Positions 46,912-59,700 of a stretch of 64,000 nt of DNA are shown one piece after another. Where the stretch lies: the NCBI GenBank assembly GCA_025403435.1, contig CM046348.1:22193899-22257898 (forward strand), written 5' to 3'. This DNA comes from Artocarpus heterophyllus. Taxonomy: Eukaryota > Streptophyta > Magnoliopsida > Rosales > Moraceae. Within the stretch, counting starts at the first letter, position 1. Each line of letters opens with the position of its first letter. The notes below the pieces were generated by a model. That model did not search any database. It was not told the DNA's origin and saw nothing but the letters and a program-made list of their open reading frames with translations. The position numbers and the translations under genes are program-made.

Positions 46912-47420
46912 GAAAAGCCCAAGAGGCTTTGATTGAATCTCTGTGGGCAAGCCAACCACTACTAAGGTTGAGAAAGGAAGCCTTGCTGCCCACAAATCGA
47001 AGTGAAACTGGAAAGGAACCAAATCTCCGTAGTGTGGAAACCACCCACGGCCACCCACCTCTAACGACTGAAGAACTCGCCTCCAACGTGCAAAGAAAAA
47101 GCAGCCTTCCTCTCTCTTCTTCATCTCCAACCACTGCATAGCCAAGACTTGAGGAGGTCAGATTCACCAGCACACAAAGATGGGCAAAAAGGCAGCCAAA
47201 AGTGCATTCAAAGCCATCCCCCAAGCCCTACATCTCCCCTCACAACCTAGAGCTCATCAAGCTCTCATAGGAGAAACCTCAATAGCATCACCTAGGCACC
47301 CTTCTATGGGGCAGGGAGTCTGGAGACCAACCCAAAGGCGGCGCGGACTCCGGCCCTTCAAGTTCTCCTCTAAGGTAGCACCCTAAAAGGAGAGAAGAAA
47401 AAAAAATAGGGTTAAAAAAC
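46912..47420. other. GC-richer segment of unknown origin
   Basis: This ~500-base block just outside the hAT end is richer in G+C than its surroundings and ends in an A-rich stretch (47395-47418). Overlapping open frames exist on both strands but none has family motifs. It could be part of a LINE 5' region or a captured gene fragment. Confidence 0.3.
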
Positions 47421-48859
47421 CCTAGCAGACACAACTCTGTATTGAATAAGGAAATCCCTTGTGTTTAGTCAAAACTTCACTTTTAAATCTTCTTATTATC
47501 AAAATGCATAAGATATTCTATATGTCTCTTCAAAATACCACGTTTAATAGTAATGTTTTTAAAAATGGTATAAATAATCTCTTATCCTGCATTTGACCAG
47601 TCAAATTCCTATGATACCAAAATTACCCTCAACAATCAAAAACGAAAGTTACCAAAACACTCCTTGCATCAAGATCACAAAGTGTCACTTTTATCCCTCT
47701 CAATATACAAATGCTTACAATATCCACTGTATTTGTAAAATCAGTCAAAAAAAATGTTCATTTGAAATGTCTAAATTTTTAGAAATCTAACATCACCCCT
47801 CCAAATAGATATTAAATACCATTTACAATATTAATTAACTAAAATATAATAAGTCTTGAAACTTATAAACTCTCAAAATAAATAAAAGAAAAATAATAAA
47901 TATAAAAAAATAGTTGTTGACGAGCTTGTCTGCTTAATAGTGTTTCTGTGTATTGAAATTTCATTGGAAGTTCTTGTTGGATAGATATGGAAAGTTAATT
48001 TGCCCAATTTGGTCAGTATAGATAAGGTCCTTTATTTAGTTTGTATTATAGTTTCACTGGAAGTTCCTGTTGGATAGATATGGAAGATTACGTTGGCCAA
48101 TATGGTCAGTATAGATAATGTCCGTTATTTAGTTTCCAAGCAATAAATGTCTTTGAATTGCGGAGACAACCTCATGTGGGGCTGGCAACAATAGATCATG
48201 ACATGGAGGGGCCAGTTAGGGATAGTGAACTTGAGAGGCGTAGAGACAGGACCTATGACGGGATATCTCTAGGAAACGAGATGTTCTGGGCGTTGTGAGA
48301 GGGACGAAAGCGTTATTATGTCCACAAACAAGTGGTGTTTTGAGTATTTTCTTGCAAAATATAGATTATTAAAAATAATTTCGGTATTTATAAAAGTTAA
48401 CCAGTCAAATGTTCGGTATCTAGTTATTTTAAGATTATTTTCAAAAAAAGGTAGATAAACATGGTGTTTAAAAAAACACAATATTTTAAACATTTTGATA
48501 ATAAGAGGCGTAAAAATTGTGTTTTGGGTATTTTTTTTAATCATTTAATTTTTTTTTATAAAATATTCTAATTTTTTTTGTTATATTTACATGACTTATT
48601 AGTTATATATATATATATATATATGTTTAATTTAACCTCTTTTCTTGTTTTGATGGGAGAACCTAGGTTTTTCATTAATTGTTTTGACTATTACATGTCT
48701 GTTCCTACGTTGTTAGGAAAGAGAATTTTTAAGGGAAGTGCTACTATTACAATACAGAGATTTTTGGACCACATAAGTTAATTTGTTTGTGGACCACCCT
48801 TATGAAGTAGATGTATGAATGTGTAATATTTATAGGGAGCACAATAAAAAATGCTTATT
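47421..48859. other. AT-rich DNA with a 93-bp tandem duplication and (AT)n run
   Basis: The duplication lies at 47961-48146 (next entry) and a TA run at 48603-48624. No gene is supported. Confidence 0.5.
47961..48146. repeat. 93-bp tandem duplication
   Basis: 'tcattggaagttcttgttgg' starts at 47961 and 'tcactggaagttcctgttgg' at 48054. Both continue through 'atagatatgga' and 'tggtcagtatagataa' to 'atttagttt'. Confidence 0.85.
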
Positions 48860-48876
48860 AATCAACATGATTCATT

Positions 48877-50780
48877 GTCGAGAGGGTGAAACGCAGGTTG
48901 GCAAGGTGGAAAAGCAGATGCTTGTCCTTGGCGGGTAGAGTAACTTTCCTTAATTCTGTGGTGACATCTCTTCTTCAGTATGCCATGCAATCGGCTCCCC
49001 TTCCCAAGGGGACAATTAATGAAATTGAGAAATTTAATAGGAGATTCCTGTGGGGAGATATTGAGGATAAGAGAAAGATGCATTTGGTGGCTTGGAGAGA
49101 TGTGTGCAGACTAAAAGATTCAGGCGGATTAGGATTAACAAACCTGGCTATCATGAATCAAGCTTTCCTAGTTAAGCTAGATGGGAAATACCATCATAAT
49201 AATGATCTTTGGACGAGGATCTGGCGGGTAAAGTATGGTAATAGGCAAAATTTGGCTCCCCATACCATAGAGTAACTTCTCCTTTATGAAAGGCAGTTCA
49301 TCCTCTCACTATCAAGTTAAGAGACTTCATCTCCTGGGCTATTGGCAATGGTAAAATGGTTAATTTGTGGGATGACTCTTGGGTCCAAGGTGTTGGCCTC
49401 CTAACTGAAATGGCCCTTGGCCCTATTCCAGAGCAGCTTTATAGTCTTAAAGTTAAAGACTTTTGCAGTCATGACGGGGGCTAGAATTAGGGTATGTTTG
49501 ATAACCTTCTTCCTCCCTTGGTTTGCAATAAAATTTGGGCTATACCTCCTTACCAATACAAGAACCCCCCCCAACCCAACCCAACCCAACCAAGCTCTAA
49601 ATGTTAGAGGAGTTGACTCACCTTTTTGGAAATATATGAATGATGGGATTATCAAAACTAACAGCCTACTGTATGCTAGCCTCTCATGATACTGGAGGTC
49701 GAAAGGACCTTTTAAAAAGTGTTTGGAGTTGTCATATTCCGCATCGAATTTCTCACTTTTTGTGGATCCTGGCTAGAGGTCATCTTCTAACCAATGCCAG
49801 AAAACACATGTGTGGTCTTCGGGACAATGTTATGTGCTTGCTTTGCTAAGAAGTAGAAGAATCATCAATGCATTTATTTCGTGACTGTCGCTCAACTTCT
49901 CCAATTTGGACTGAATTAGTCCCTCTTGATTGGGTCTAGTTCTTCACAATAAATGGGGAGGATTGGCGCGAAAAAAATTTAAGTTTGAAGGTTAAAGTAG
50001 GTGGTGAGATTGATTGGAATATCCTCTTAGTTTGTGGGCTTTTTCTCATTTGGTTAAGGGGGAAAAAAAAAAAGCTGACCACGAACCAGATTTTATTCGT
50101 CCGGATGTCGGTGCTGTGGAATTCAAAAGGTATGCTTTTGATGTGGCCTCAGCTTGGCGTTTAGTTAAAGACGAAACTTTGTTCATCCCTAAATCGACTC
50201 TCCTAGTTAGATGGAACCCGCCAGTTGGGGACACGATTAAGTTGAATGTGGATGGTGCTTGTAAGGGTTGTCGTGGATCGATGGGGGTTGGAGGCCTTTT
50301 GAGAAATAGTCAAGGTATCTGCTTAAAGAGTTTTTATAAACATGTGGGATGTGGTCCTATGATAGAGGCGGAAGTTTGGGCTCTAGACACTAGGTTGGAG
50401 ATCACCTAGAATTCGGGACTAAGGAACCTTGTGGTCGAACTAGAGTCTTAGATTTGCATCTATTTAGTTCACTTCTTCTCCAAAATTAGGGGAAGACTCA
50501 CTGGTATCATTGCCAAAATTTGAGGGTGGATAAGGACTGGAGAATCTCTCTCATGCACACTTACAGAGTGGGCAACTACGCAGCTGATTGGCTGGCTTAC
50601 TTAGCAATTATGTCTGGAGATCCATGGTTTTTGAAGCTAACCCCTCCCTTGGAGTTGTAGAGAATAATCAAAGAAGATATCTTGGCTTTTTCCACACCCA
50701 GGATGTGTCACTTAGAGTTATTTTGTTGTTTTCTTGTTTTTTTTGGTCGCCGTGACCCCCTTGTCCACCAAAAAAAAAAA
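48877..50780 (+). mobile_element. 5'-truncated L1-type LINE with poly(A) tail and 17-bp TSD
   Basis: The element ends in a poly(A) run at 50769-50780. The flanks aatcaacatgattcatt (48860-48876) and aatcaacacaattcatt (50781-50797) are target-site duplications matching at 15 of 17 bases. The 5' truncation removes ORF1, endonuclease and most of the reverse transcriptase. This is the usual outcome of target-primed reverse transcription. Confidence 0.9.
48886..50660 (+). pseudogene. LINE ORF2 C-terminal part: post-RT region, zf-RVT, RNase H-like (broken)
   Basis: It begins with the post-RT region of plant LINE ORF2 (RRLARWKSRCLSLAGRVTFLNSV, FLWGDIEDKRKMHLVAWRDVC, GGLGLTNL). It stops at 49273 and continues in another frame (FISWAIGNGKMVNLWDDSW near 49330). 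A zf-RVT zinc-binding domain follows at about 49700-49940 (SVWSCHIPHRISHFLWILARGHLLTNARKHMCG, CLLC, then a frame with HLFRDC). An RNase H-like segment at 50190-50409 has KLNVDGACKG and EAEVWAL, with D and E at expected places. Multiple frameshifts and stops mark an inactive copy. A (CCCAA)n-like run interrupts it near 49566-49592. Confidence 0.85.
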
Positions 50781-50797
50781 AATCAACACAATTCATT

Positions 50798-51305
50798 AAC
50801 GACATACCTATCACCCAATTATGGACCATTTATTAAAACAAAGGCATGACCCAGTAATACAAGGCATGACCCTTGACAGGAAGACTGGTATTACTAATAC
50901 AAACAAATAAGGATTAAATTCTTGAAAGAAAAAGACAGACCTAGAAACCTAAGAATGGGTGTAATTGAACATAGAAAAAACAAAGCCCATATAATGTTTT
51001 TTTTTTTTTTATAACTTTCTACAATCAATAGAAACTTATAATTAATTAAGAGTCACAACAGCACATGATAAAGCAAAAATAAAACAATAATAAAAAACAA
51101 TAGTTAGCATCATGACTGATTATACAAATCGTTGGCTGCTCAAACCCACATGTTGATGAGGCCAATCTCACCTAGCCACAAACTCATCCTACCATGGTCA
51201 ATCTTCATTACCAAGCCCCCAGAAATGTAGGAACTGGTCCAAACCAACAATTAATTTACATTGGTTGTAGCTTCCATATTTGCCAATAGACAATAACGGG
51301 CCATG
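50798..51305. other. Spacer between LINE and E3; nothing recognised
   Basis: The stretch is AT-rich with a T run near 51000. No frame, repeat pair or element end could be supported. Confidence 0.5.
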
Positions 51306-51806
51306 TGTTGGGAAATTTAGTTTCTCATTATAATATGGGCTACATATTTAATATAACAATTATATTATGGCTATTTAATTATGATGGGCTATTTTAAGTG
51401 ATCTATTTATGGAAAGCACATAAGCTACCAACTGAGTATGGGTTTAATGGGTGGACACTCAATACTAACCAATTTGGTTTTATAGGACCTTAGTAGAAAA
51501 GTATATAAAGGTATTATAGTTTATGGTCCCTAAGACATCAAATCATCATTCTAAAGCTTTCTTCTCTCCCCATGAAGAAGAGAGAATCTATTGAAGAACT
51601 AAGGTAATTTGATTGAGGAAAACAATAACATATTCATCTAGCACTATAGTAATTTTGTAAAGAATTGATAGTTGCTTCCTTGGATACAGGTATTTATTCT
51701 TTAATTCAGTTTCTTAATAGTCTAGCATGGTATGATCCTAGGACTATGGTATTGTAATTCTAAAGTTCTACAGAATTATGAATATTTAGAATTAAGAATT
51801 TTAACA
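51306..51806 (+). repeat. E3 5' LTR, with TATA box
   Basis: 501 bp with TG...CA ends. A TATA-like gtatataaag at 51501-51510 is conserved in the 3' LTR and probably marks the element's promoter. Confidence 0.9.
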
Positions 51807-51808
51807 AG

Positions 51809-51820
51809 TGGCATCAAAGC
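51809..51820 (+). other. E3 primer-binding site
   Basis: TGGCATCAAAGC lies 2 bases after the LTR; it differs from the plant initiator tRNA-Met site TGGTATCAGAGC at two positions. Confidence 0.8.
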
Positions 51821-52780
51821 GATTATCATGTTAGATTATTAGGACTGTTTCACACAAATTGTTTTCTATTTTTTTCTCTATTTTAGAATCTTTGGATTGA
51901 AAGTTTTGGATTCTTCATGTGAATTATGAATCTTGCATGATTCTTTGTTGAGGAATTGTTGTTTTGAATGATTTATGGTATTATTGAGGGTTATTGAGGA
52001 TTAAAGAATTGAATTGTAATGAGAGAAATCGAATTTTTGACATTTTTTGATTTTTCGTATGGAAATTTCGTTGCAAAAATTACGTCAGAGTGCCATGGCG
52101 TTCATCAAGTCAGGACAGCAAAAATCCCATGGCCACTACAGCACTATGGACAGTAGCATCACTACACCATGGGAAGCACCGTAGCATTGTGGAGGAAAAT
52201 TCATAGCACTGTGGTGCTTATTGACAGCTGTGCAAATTAAAAAAAAAAAAAAAGCTAAGGGAATTACAAAAAAAAAAAAAACAATTGTTTTAATTGTTGT
52301 TTTACTTCTTATTAAGGATTATAATTTGTACAGTTTATGTCTTATATTTTAAATTAAATTAATTGAAACAATATGTTACCAAAGTAACCTTTATTGTATA
52401 GATGAATTTACTTAGATATGTCAAGATGTTTGTGTGTATGTTATTTATGCGAATTGTGATTGGCCTAAAGGAAGGTTATTGTTCGGCTAAATAATAGACA
52501 TGCTTGTGGTAATAGATTTATGATAAGTATAAAGCTTTCCATATGAGCAATAGTCGGTCCAAAGAAATGCTATTATTTGGCAAAAGTTATTATCAATATT
52601 TGATTACTGCGTTGAGAGTATCACTTACAGTTGATGTCTTTGTCCAAAGACTAGACATCAATTTTGTGCTAGGTATTTTGAGATGGGTTCCCTATCTTGT
52701 TTTTGCTTATGTCATTTTTTTGTTTTATTATGACATGATTTTAATTATGAGCATGTTATTTTATTTTTGTTCTCTATTCA
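51821..52780 (+). other. E3 untranslated leader with CCATGG/CACTGTGG words
   Basis: About 0.95 kb with no frame. At 52090-52215 words such as ccatgg, gcactatgg, gcattgtgg and gcactgtggtgc recur, giving a GC-richer patch in the same relative place as the palindrome array of E1. Confidence 0.5.
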
Positions 52781-54905
52781 GATTTTATTGCTGCTACTAC
52801 AAATGTTTCTGCTCAAGTCAACAATATCCCAATATTGAATGGATGGTCGTGTATAAGTATACACGATAGTAAGTAATAGAGTGGGAGTATGAGTGTCATT
52901 TCCTCAAGGATTGATTTACTAGAAATTCACTATCTATTGCAGTTTAAGTACTTCTAACTTTATCAAGACAATAGTGATTTAATAGTAATTTTAATTAAAA
53001 AAAGAAATTAAAATAAACTAAATTCAAATTATGGAAATTAAAATCAACGAACAAAATAAACTAGATTAACCGATGATGGAACGGTCTAGCGGAACTATTT
53101 CACCTAATTTCCATTGCAATTGGTAATTGCCTAGGTTAATGACAAGTTAATTTCCTCAGTTTATTAGTATAGAACACTAATTTATCCTGGTTTTTCTCTC
53201 CCAAGTACTCAATTGAAATTTACTCAAAAGTAATTAATTCCAATATAACTATTCAAAATCAATTACTAAGGGTTCATTAAGCATGTTTTATAATTTGCCA
53301 CAACCAAACACAATATCAACTTGGGTCCATAACCCTCTAGACTAAGAGATTTAGTTACACATAGTCTTAAACAAAACTAAAAACACATACCATAATGTGA
53401 ACAAAGATTTCATAACAATTTACAAGAAATTCAAAAAAAAGAGAGAGAAGAAGTAAACAAATGTGGAGCTCTAAAGTGGCCTTCAAGCTCCCTTCTCTTT
53501 CTCTTTTGAATCTTCAAGAAATGGCTGCCTCATTTCTCAAAATCAGCAGCCCCCTATTTGGTCCAAAACCCCTAGATGGGTATTTATATGCCTCCTAGTA
53601 CTTTGGAAAATCCTCCTCAAATCAGCTTTAAAATCAATACTAGAATGAGCTCAAAAGTAGCACAAGTGGGAGGCAAGGGAAAGGAGCGTGTGGCCGCATG
53701 TTACACAAAATGAGGCGTTGGGCCAAAAAGCGGGACACGTAGCCGCGTGCTTCGAGGCCTCACAAGCCTGATGCTAGATTCTCGTAGTCGTGAGCTTCTG
53801 AGGGAGTGGCTGTGCATCCCTTTTATCGTTGTGCGCAAAGGCAAGATTCCTTGCAGCACTAGGGCACGAAAACCTACTGAAACAACCCCAAAATACTCTT
53901 CTAAACCTATTAAAACAAATAAAATAAAAATAAAATAAAGTTTAATAGAAATAAAGCTGAATAAACTCTAAGCAAAACTAAACAATTAAAAATAAAATAA
54001 ACTAAAGTAAAGTAAAACTAAAATTTAACAAAAAGACACAATTTAACTAAATTTTGTTTAAACTAAAATAAACATAAAAACATGAAATAAAAGTTAGTAT
54101 TTCTCTCAAAAACTAAGACAATATATAAGTTAGGATATTGAATAAATTCGACCAATCAATGGGACAAATTTTAAGGCCTGGAAAGAGAACGTGGAAATCG
54201 TTCTCAGATTTATGAAAATAGACCTTGCACTCAAAGCTGAGTGACCTACTTTCACTATGGAAAACCCAAATAAGGCTAAAATTGAGAAGTGGGATCACTC
54301 TAATCGTATGTGTCTAAAGATTATGAAGCACTTCATTCTAGAAGCGTTTCAGGGCTCTATTACTGAGCATAGTAATGCAAAGAAATTCCTTAAGGAAATT
54401 GAGCAATTTTTTGCTAAGAATGAAAAGTCAGAAATGAGTGACCTTTTGGCTAAACTCGTTTCCATGAAGTATAAAGGAAAAGGGAACATAAGGGAGTACA
54501 TTATAAAAATGTCTCATTTCGCTTCAAACTAAAGTCACTAAAGTTAGAGCTGTCTAAGGACCTGCTCGTGCACTTGGTTTTGATCTCTCTTCCTACTCAA
54601 TACTAACAATTCACAATGAGCTATAACACACAAAAGGATAAATGGACTTTGAATGATCTCATATCTCATTGTATGCAAGACAAAGAAAGTCTTTAGTGGG
54701 ATAAAATTAAAAGTGCTCACTTAGCATCAACCTTTTAGAATAAAAAAAGAAGAAAGCTAAGGATGTTGTAGAAGGAACACTTCTATAGAAGAAACAAAGG
54801 AAGTAAGATGAGAAATTTACCTGCTACTTCTGTAAGAAGGGAGGACACATGAAGAAAGAGTGTTCTAAATACACTACTCGGCGTCCAAAGAAGGGTGAGC
54901 TTTTT
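52781..54905 (+). pseudogene. gag: E3 gag, split by a 1.3-kb insertion
   Basis: The first part (52781-52842) reads DFIAATTNVSAQVNNIPILNG, a gag N-terminus whose ATG is lost. After the insertion at 52844-54154 it resumes at 54164 with TNFKAWKENVEIVLRFMKIDLAL, a TGA, then KIEKWDHSNRMCLKIMKHF and FLKEIEQFFAKNEKSEMSDLL (54257-54529). More frameshifts follow, through SYNTQKDKWTLNDLISHCMQ (54614 on). The zinc knuckle CYFCKKGGHMKKEC lies at about 54821-54862. Homology fades near 54905, where an E2-family LTR fragment begins. The protein order matches E1 gag. Confidence 0.82.
52844..54154. mobile_element. 1.31-kb insertion in E3 gag, class uncertain
   Basis: The insertion separates codons that are adjacent in gag (..PILNG and TNFK..). 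Its ends are TGGTCG and CGACCA, a 6-base inverted repeat that also fits TG...CA. The flanks ttgaatgga and atcaatggg share aatgg, so the duplication is real but its length is unclear. The stretch begins 'tgtataagtatacacg' and 'agtgggagtatgagtgtc', wording seen around plant LTR-element ends. It could be a solo LTR, a small non-autonomous LTR element or a TIR element. The frame at 53747-53938 inside it is not convincing as a gene. Confidence 0.55.
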
Positions 54906-54919
54906 GCTTTAGTAATCAA

Positions 54920-56674
54920 TCATATGACAGAAAAATTATGCAAAAGACATGATTCTAAAGGTGATGGCCTAAATCAAAAGGTCTGCAATTGAGGGAATAA
55001 AGTTGGGCGCTTTATTCATGCTAAGATTGTTATGTTGTTTACATCCTTGATGGGAAATGGCTTGTCTTGGCCATTGGAGTTGGATTCCACGAGTAGAAAC
55101 ATTGGTACATTGTCATAGGTGACGATATATTGGATCGGGACATAAAGTGGAATTGATTTGGATTAATAATTTCATATGTGCAAATCAATTCACTTTAGAC
55201 AATTATATGTATTGTGTCTTAATCTTAAAATGACTAATGAGCCCGTTATTTTGACTTATGTCTTTTGATATACCAAAGGGTGACATCCTGACTTTGTGAT
55301 GGTGTGCATGCCGGTATGTTGGAGACATGACTCTTGATAGCGTAGATTGTTATTCATAGATATGGATTCCATTGCTCCATTGGTAGAGTCAATGATATTC
55401 TCTTATATGCATTATCTTGTAACTAGAAAACTAGAGTGCTCAACCATTTAGATGCATAGGTGTAACCAAATGGTGTACTATCCTTGGATGATAAGTTTTC
55501 TAATGGTGAGATAACGGAATGTAAGATAAAAATAATCAAGAAGGTAAGATGGAATTTATCCTTAAGCTAATTATGAATATCTTATTAAGATATGACGCAT
55601 TATGATATATCATGGAAACTTAGCTAATTTGGGCTTTGTAATTTTATATAGTTTGAGATGCAGCTCTAAGCCTTTAGTGGAGTAGCATTAGAGTTGATAA
55701 TTATAAAATGTGTATCTGGGATATTATATTTATATAATTATCAGAGCTTAAAGTATATAGGTCCATTAGGTTTCCTTTTCTAGCTCATAATAAATCCTAT
55801 AACGATACGGCGTGCTTTCCTAATAAATTGACGACTTATGTTTAATTATTAGATTGGCTGAACTTTAATAGTATCAGATAATTTATGTCTATTTATCACT
55901 TGAATTAATTTTTGTAAATTAACTTAAGATAAACTTGTTGAATTATCGTAAATATTTATTTTCCTAAGGATTATTTAGATATGACTGTTTTGATCAGATA
56001 ACTTATCTATTGGGTTATTTGAATTAAAACTGAGGCTCTATCCAAAGAATCTTGGGTGGGAAATAAAAAATTCTTAGGGATCATATTGTCATAGGTTTGG
56101 CAGGCCGATCAGTTAGTTTGGCCTACCAATAGAGCAAGTTCGGTAGCCAATCCATTAGTTCGGTCTATTGATCTAACGATAATTTGATCACACATTTTTA
56201 ACATGATTTATCAAAAGTTGATCCAGATTCAAATTTTTGAGGCCTTATTTGATAATGACCAACCTTGGGAATGACCTCTATAAATAGGGAGTAAATTTTC
56301 TGAGTTATTTATATTAGTTGATAAGTTAAGAGTGAGTACTATAGTGTTGAGCACTCTGAAACTCCTTGAGAGCTTTTGTTCATAATCATGTACTTTTGCT
56401 TTGGGTCTTCTCAATTGGTTGGAAGGAGATTCACTTGGGAAGAGCTGTATGACGTGTGCCTACGTATATTCCAATAGTGGATAGACAATAGCAAAGAAGA
56501 CTAGTTGGTTGAGGCTTTTCCAAAACATCCTTTTCTATACTGATTGCAGGAGCTCTTCGGCATACAAAGGTTAGTAAAGCCTAGTTAATTTATGTATATA
56601 GCATGTCAAACTTGTGTTTTGGAAAATACTCTAATTTAAAATTTTTAAAAATTTCACTGTGTACTCGTTTTCTA
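54920..56674 (+). mobile_element. Truncated E2-family LTR in plus orientation, inside E3
   Basis: The sequence follows the minus-strand reading of the E2 LTR from about 190 bases inside it ('tatgacag...attatgc', 'gcaattgagggaataaagtt', 'ccattggagttgga') to its 3' end ('ggttagtaaagcctagttaa', 'catgtcaaacttgtgtttt'). It stops near 56674. E3 coding homology resumes at about 56710. The first ~190 bases of the LTR are missing. The GGCCTGCCGA-like cluster is present at 56094-56180. Confidence 0.8.
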
Positions 56675-56709
56675 AGATTAAGTATGTCTAAGTAGAGTTG
56701 TCTGTGGAG

Positions 56710-59700
56710 CCAACTGCCAAGTGATGCTAAAAGATTCATCTTTATAGGCGATAGCAATAAAGTTCCAGTTGAAACTATAGGAAACTTTAGATTATTATTA
56801 AATACTAAATTTAATTTGGATTTGAATGAGACTTATATTACACTGTCTTTTAGATGGGATTTAATTTCTATTTCTAGTTTGGACAAATCAGACATTCTTG
56901 TTCTTTTGGAAATAATGAAGTTAGTCTTTTTCAAAATTCAAATCTTATTAGTACTAGTTCTTTAATTTATAATCTTTATATGCTTGATAATGTTGATTCC
57001 TATAATGAAATTCTACATACGGGTACATGTGGTAAAAAGCGTAAATCAAATAAGGATTCTGCCACTTTATGGCATAAGCATTTAGGTCATAGATCTAAAT
57101 AAAGAATTCAAAGACTTATGTCTGATGAAATTCTTTACCCCTAGATATGACAGACATTCAAGTCTATGTTGAGTGCATCAAGGGGAAACCAATAAACAGA
57201 AGGAAATTAGATGATGACAGATGTAAAGACGTCTTAGAACCTATACATATAGATATATGTGGTCCATATCCTATGTCTTCTTGGAATGACCAATAGTATT
57301 TCATTATGTTCATAGACAAATTCTCAAAGTATAGTTATCTATATTTAATACATCAGAAGTCTCTATCCTTGGATGTTTTCAAGTCTTTTAAAGCCAAAGT
57401 TGAACTTCAACTTGGTAAGAAAATTAAGGCTATCAAATCTGATCATGATGGTGAATACTATAGTAGATATTGTAGATAAAGAGAATAATGTCCAGGAACC
57501 TTTGCCAACTTCCTAAAAGAATGCAGAATTATCCTGCAATACACAATGCCGGGCAAACCCAACATGAAAGATGTTGTTGAGAGACGAAACAGAACACTTA
57601 AGGATATAGTAAGAAGTATGATTTGTCACTCTTCATTATTTGAATCACTTTGGGAATAAGCACTAAAGAGTGTAGCATATATCCTTGACAAGGTTCCAAG
57701 CAAAGCGGTAGGCAAAAGCCTTTTGTGAGTCATGGACTAGAAAGAAGTTTGGCATTAGGCACTTACACACTTGGGGTCGTCCAGTTAGGCATGGCCTTAT
57801 AGGCCAAATGAAAGAAAACTAGACTCAAGAATGGTTAGTTGCTACTTTGTTGGATATGCTGAATGCTCTTGAGGCTTTTAGGTTTTATGATCCTACTATT
57901 AGGACCTTCTTTAAGATCGAAAACGCAGGATTCCTTAAGGATATCGAGTTTGGAGGGGAAGATAAAGTAAGGAATGTTGTCTTTAAAGAAGAAATTACTA
58001 TTGACAATGGTCAGGCTCTAATTCCTTCTGTTGTTTAAGATGTAACTTTGGTACAAGACAATAATGATCAGGCTCCTGTTCCTGACATTGTTTCAGAATA
58101 AGACAACAATGAGGTTCTTCCTAATGTGTCAATAGAGCAAACTCAACAACCTTAAGAAGTGCCATTAAGGAGATCCACTAGAGATATGAGAAGTACGATT
58201 CTAGATGATTATATCGTCTTTCTCTAAGAACATAATGTTGATGTAGGATTAGCAAAAAATGATCCAATCAACTTCCAACAAACTACACAAAGTTCTAATT
58301 CTAAAAAGTGTATTGATGCCATGCAAAATGAGATGAAATCCATGAAAGACAATGACGTTTGGGATGTAGTCAAGTTGCCTAAAATAGTGAAGCCGATTGA
58401 CTGTAAATAGATATTTAAAACCAAAAGGGATTTGAAAGGCAATGTCGAAAGATAAAAGACTTGTCTAGTTGCCAAAGGTTTTACTCAAAAGAAAGGCATA
58501 GATTATAAAGAGACTTTCTCTTCAGTTTCATCAAAAAACTCTTTTAGGACAATAATGGCACTTTGGCTCATTTTGATTAGAGTTATATCAAATGGATGTT
58601 AAGACAACATTTCTCAATAGAGACATTGATGAGATTATTTATATGGTTTAGCTAGAAAACTTTGTATCTAGAAATCCAAAGTCTATAGTTTGCAAGTTAA
58701 TGAAATCCACCTATTGTCTCAAACAGGCTTCCCGTCAATTGTATTCTAAGTTTCATAAAGAAGTTGCCTCGTATAGCTTTGAGGTAAATCTATTTATGAC
58801 TGTGTATATCACAAGTTTAGTGGGAGTAAATATTTCTTGCTGATTTTATATGTCAATGACACTCCAGTAGTTAGTAGTAATATAGGATTATTGCATGAAA
58901 CCAAGATATTTCTGACAAAGAAATTTGAGATGAAAGATTTTGAGGATACCTCTTTTGTATTAGGTATATAGATACTACGAGATCGCTCTTAAGGTATTCT
59001 TAGGTTATCACAAAAGATATATTAAAAAGGTTTTAAGTAGATTCGACATGAAGGGTTGTTCATAAAGAGATACACCCATAGCTAAAGAAGACAAGTTTAG
59101 TCTCGGTCAATGCCCTAAGAATGACCTTGAAAGGAAAGAGCTGTCAAAGATTCCTTATGCATTGCTATATGCTTAGGTTTGTACATGTCCAGACATAGCA
59201 TTTATAGTAGGAGTATTGGGCAGATATTTGAGTAAGCTAGGAATAGAACATTGGAAAGCAACCAAATGAATTGTGCTTTACTTGCAGAGAACAAAAGACT
59301 TCATACTTGCCTATCGAAGATCAAACATTTTAGAGATCATCCGGTATTTAGATTCAAATTTTGCTAGATACCAAGACAATAATCCATATCAAGCCATACT
59401 TATGTGTTGGCTAGAGGAGATATTCTTGGAAGAGTGGAGTGCTAAGTAGACACTCATAGCTTCTTAGGCCATGGCTGCAGAGTTCATAGCTTGTTATGAG
59501 GCATCTATTCATGGGATATGGTTGTAGAACTTTGTCGCTGGGCTACATGTAGTAGGTGGCCTTGAAAGGCCAAGATATATTATGATAATAAATCGACAAT
59601 GCCATATTCCAACAACAACAAAAGCTCTACAAAGTCAAAGCATATTGACATCAAGTTTCTAGTTGTTAAAGAGAGAGTTCAGAGTTGTTAGATTTCCATA

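Noticed and set aside
46657..47224. Long overlapping open frames on both strands, with Gly/Pro/Arg-rich peptides
   Set aside because: They come from the GGCC-rich hAT subterminal repeat and the adjoining GC-rich block; no family motifs.
52543..52869. 108-residue hydrophobic open frame upstream of E3 gag
   Set aside because: It lies in the E3 leader and runs out of frame into gag; the hydrophobicity reflects T-rich DNA.
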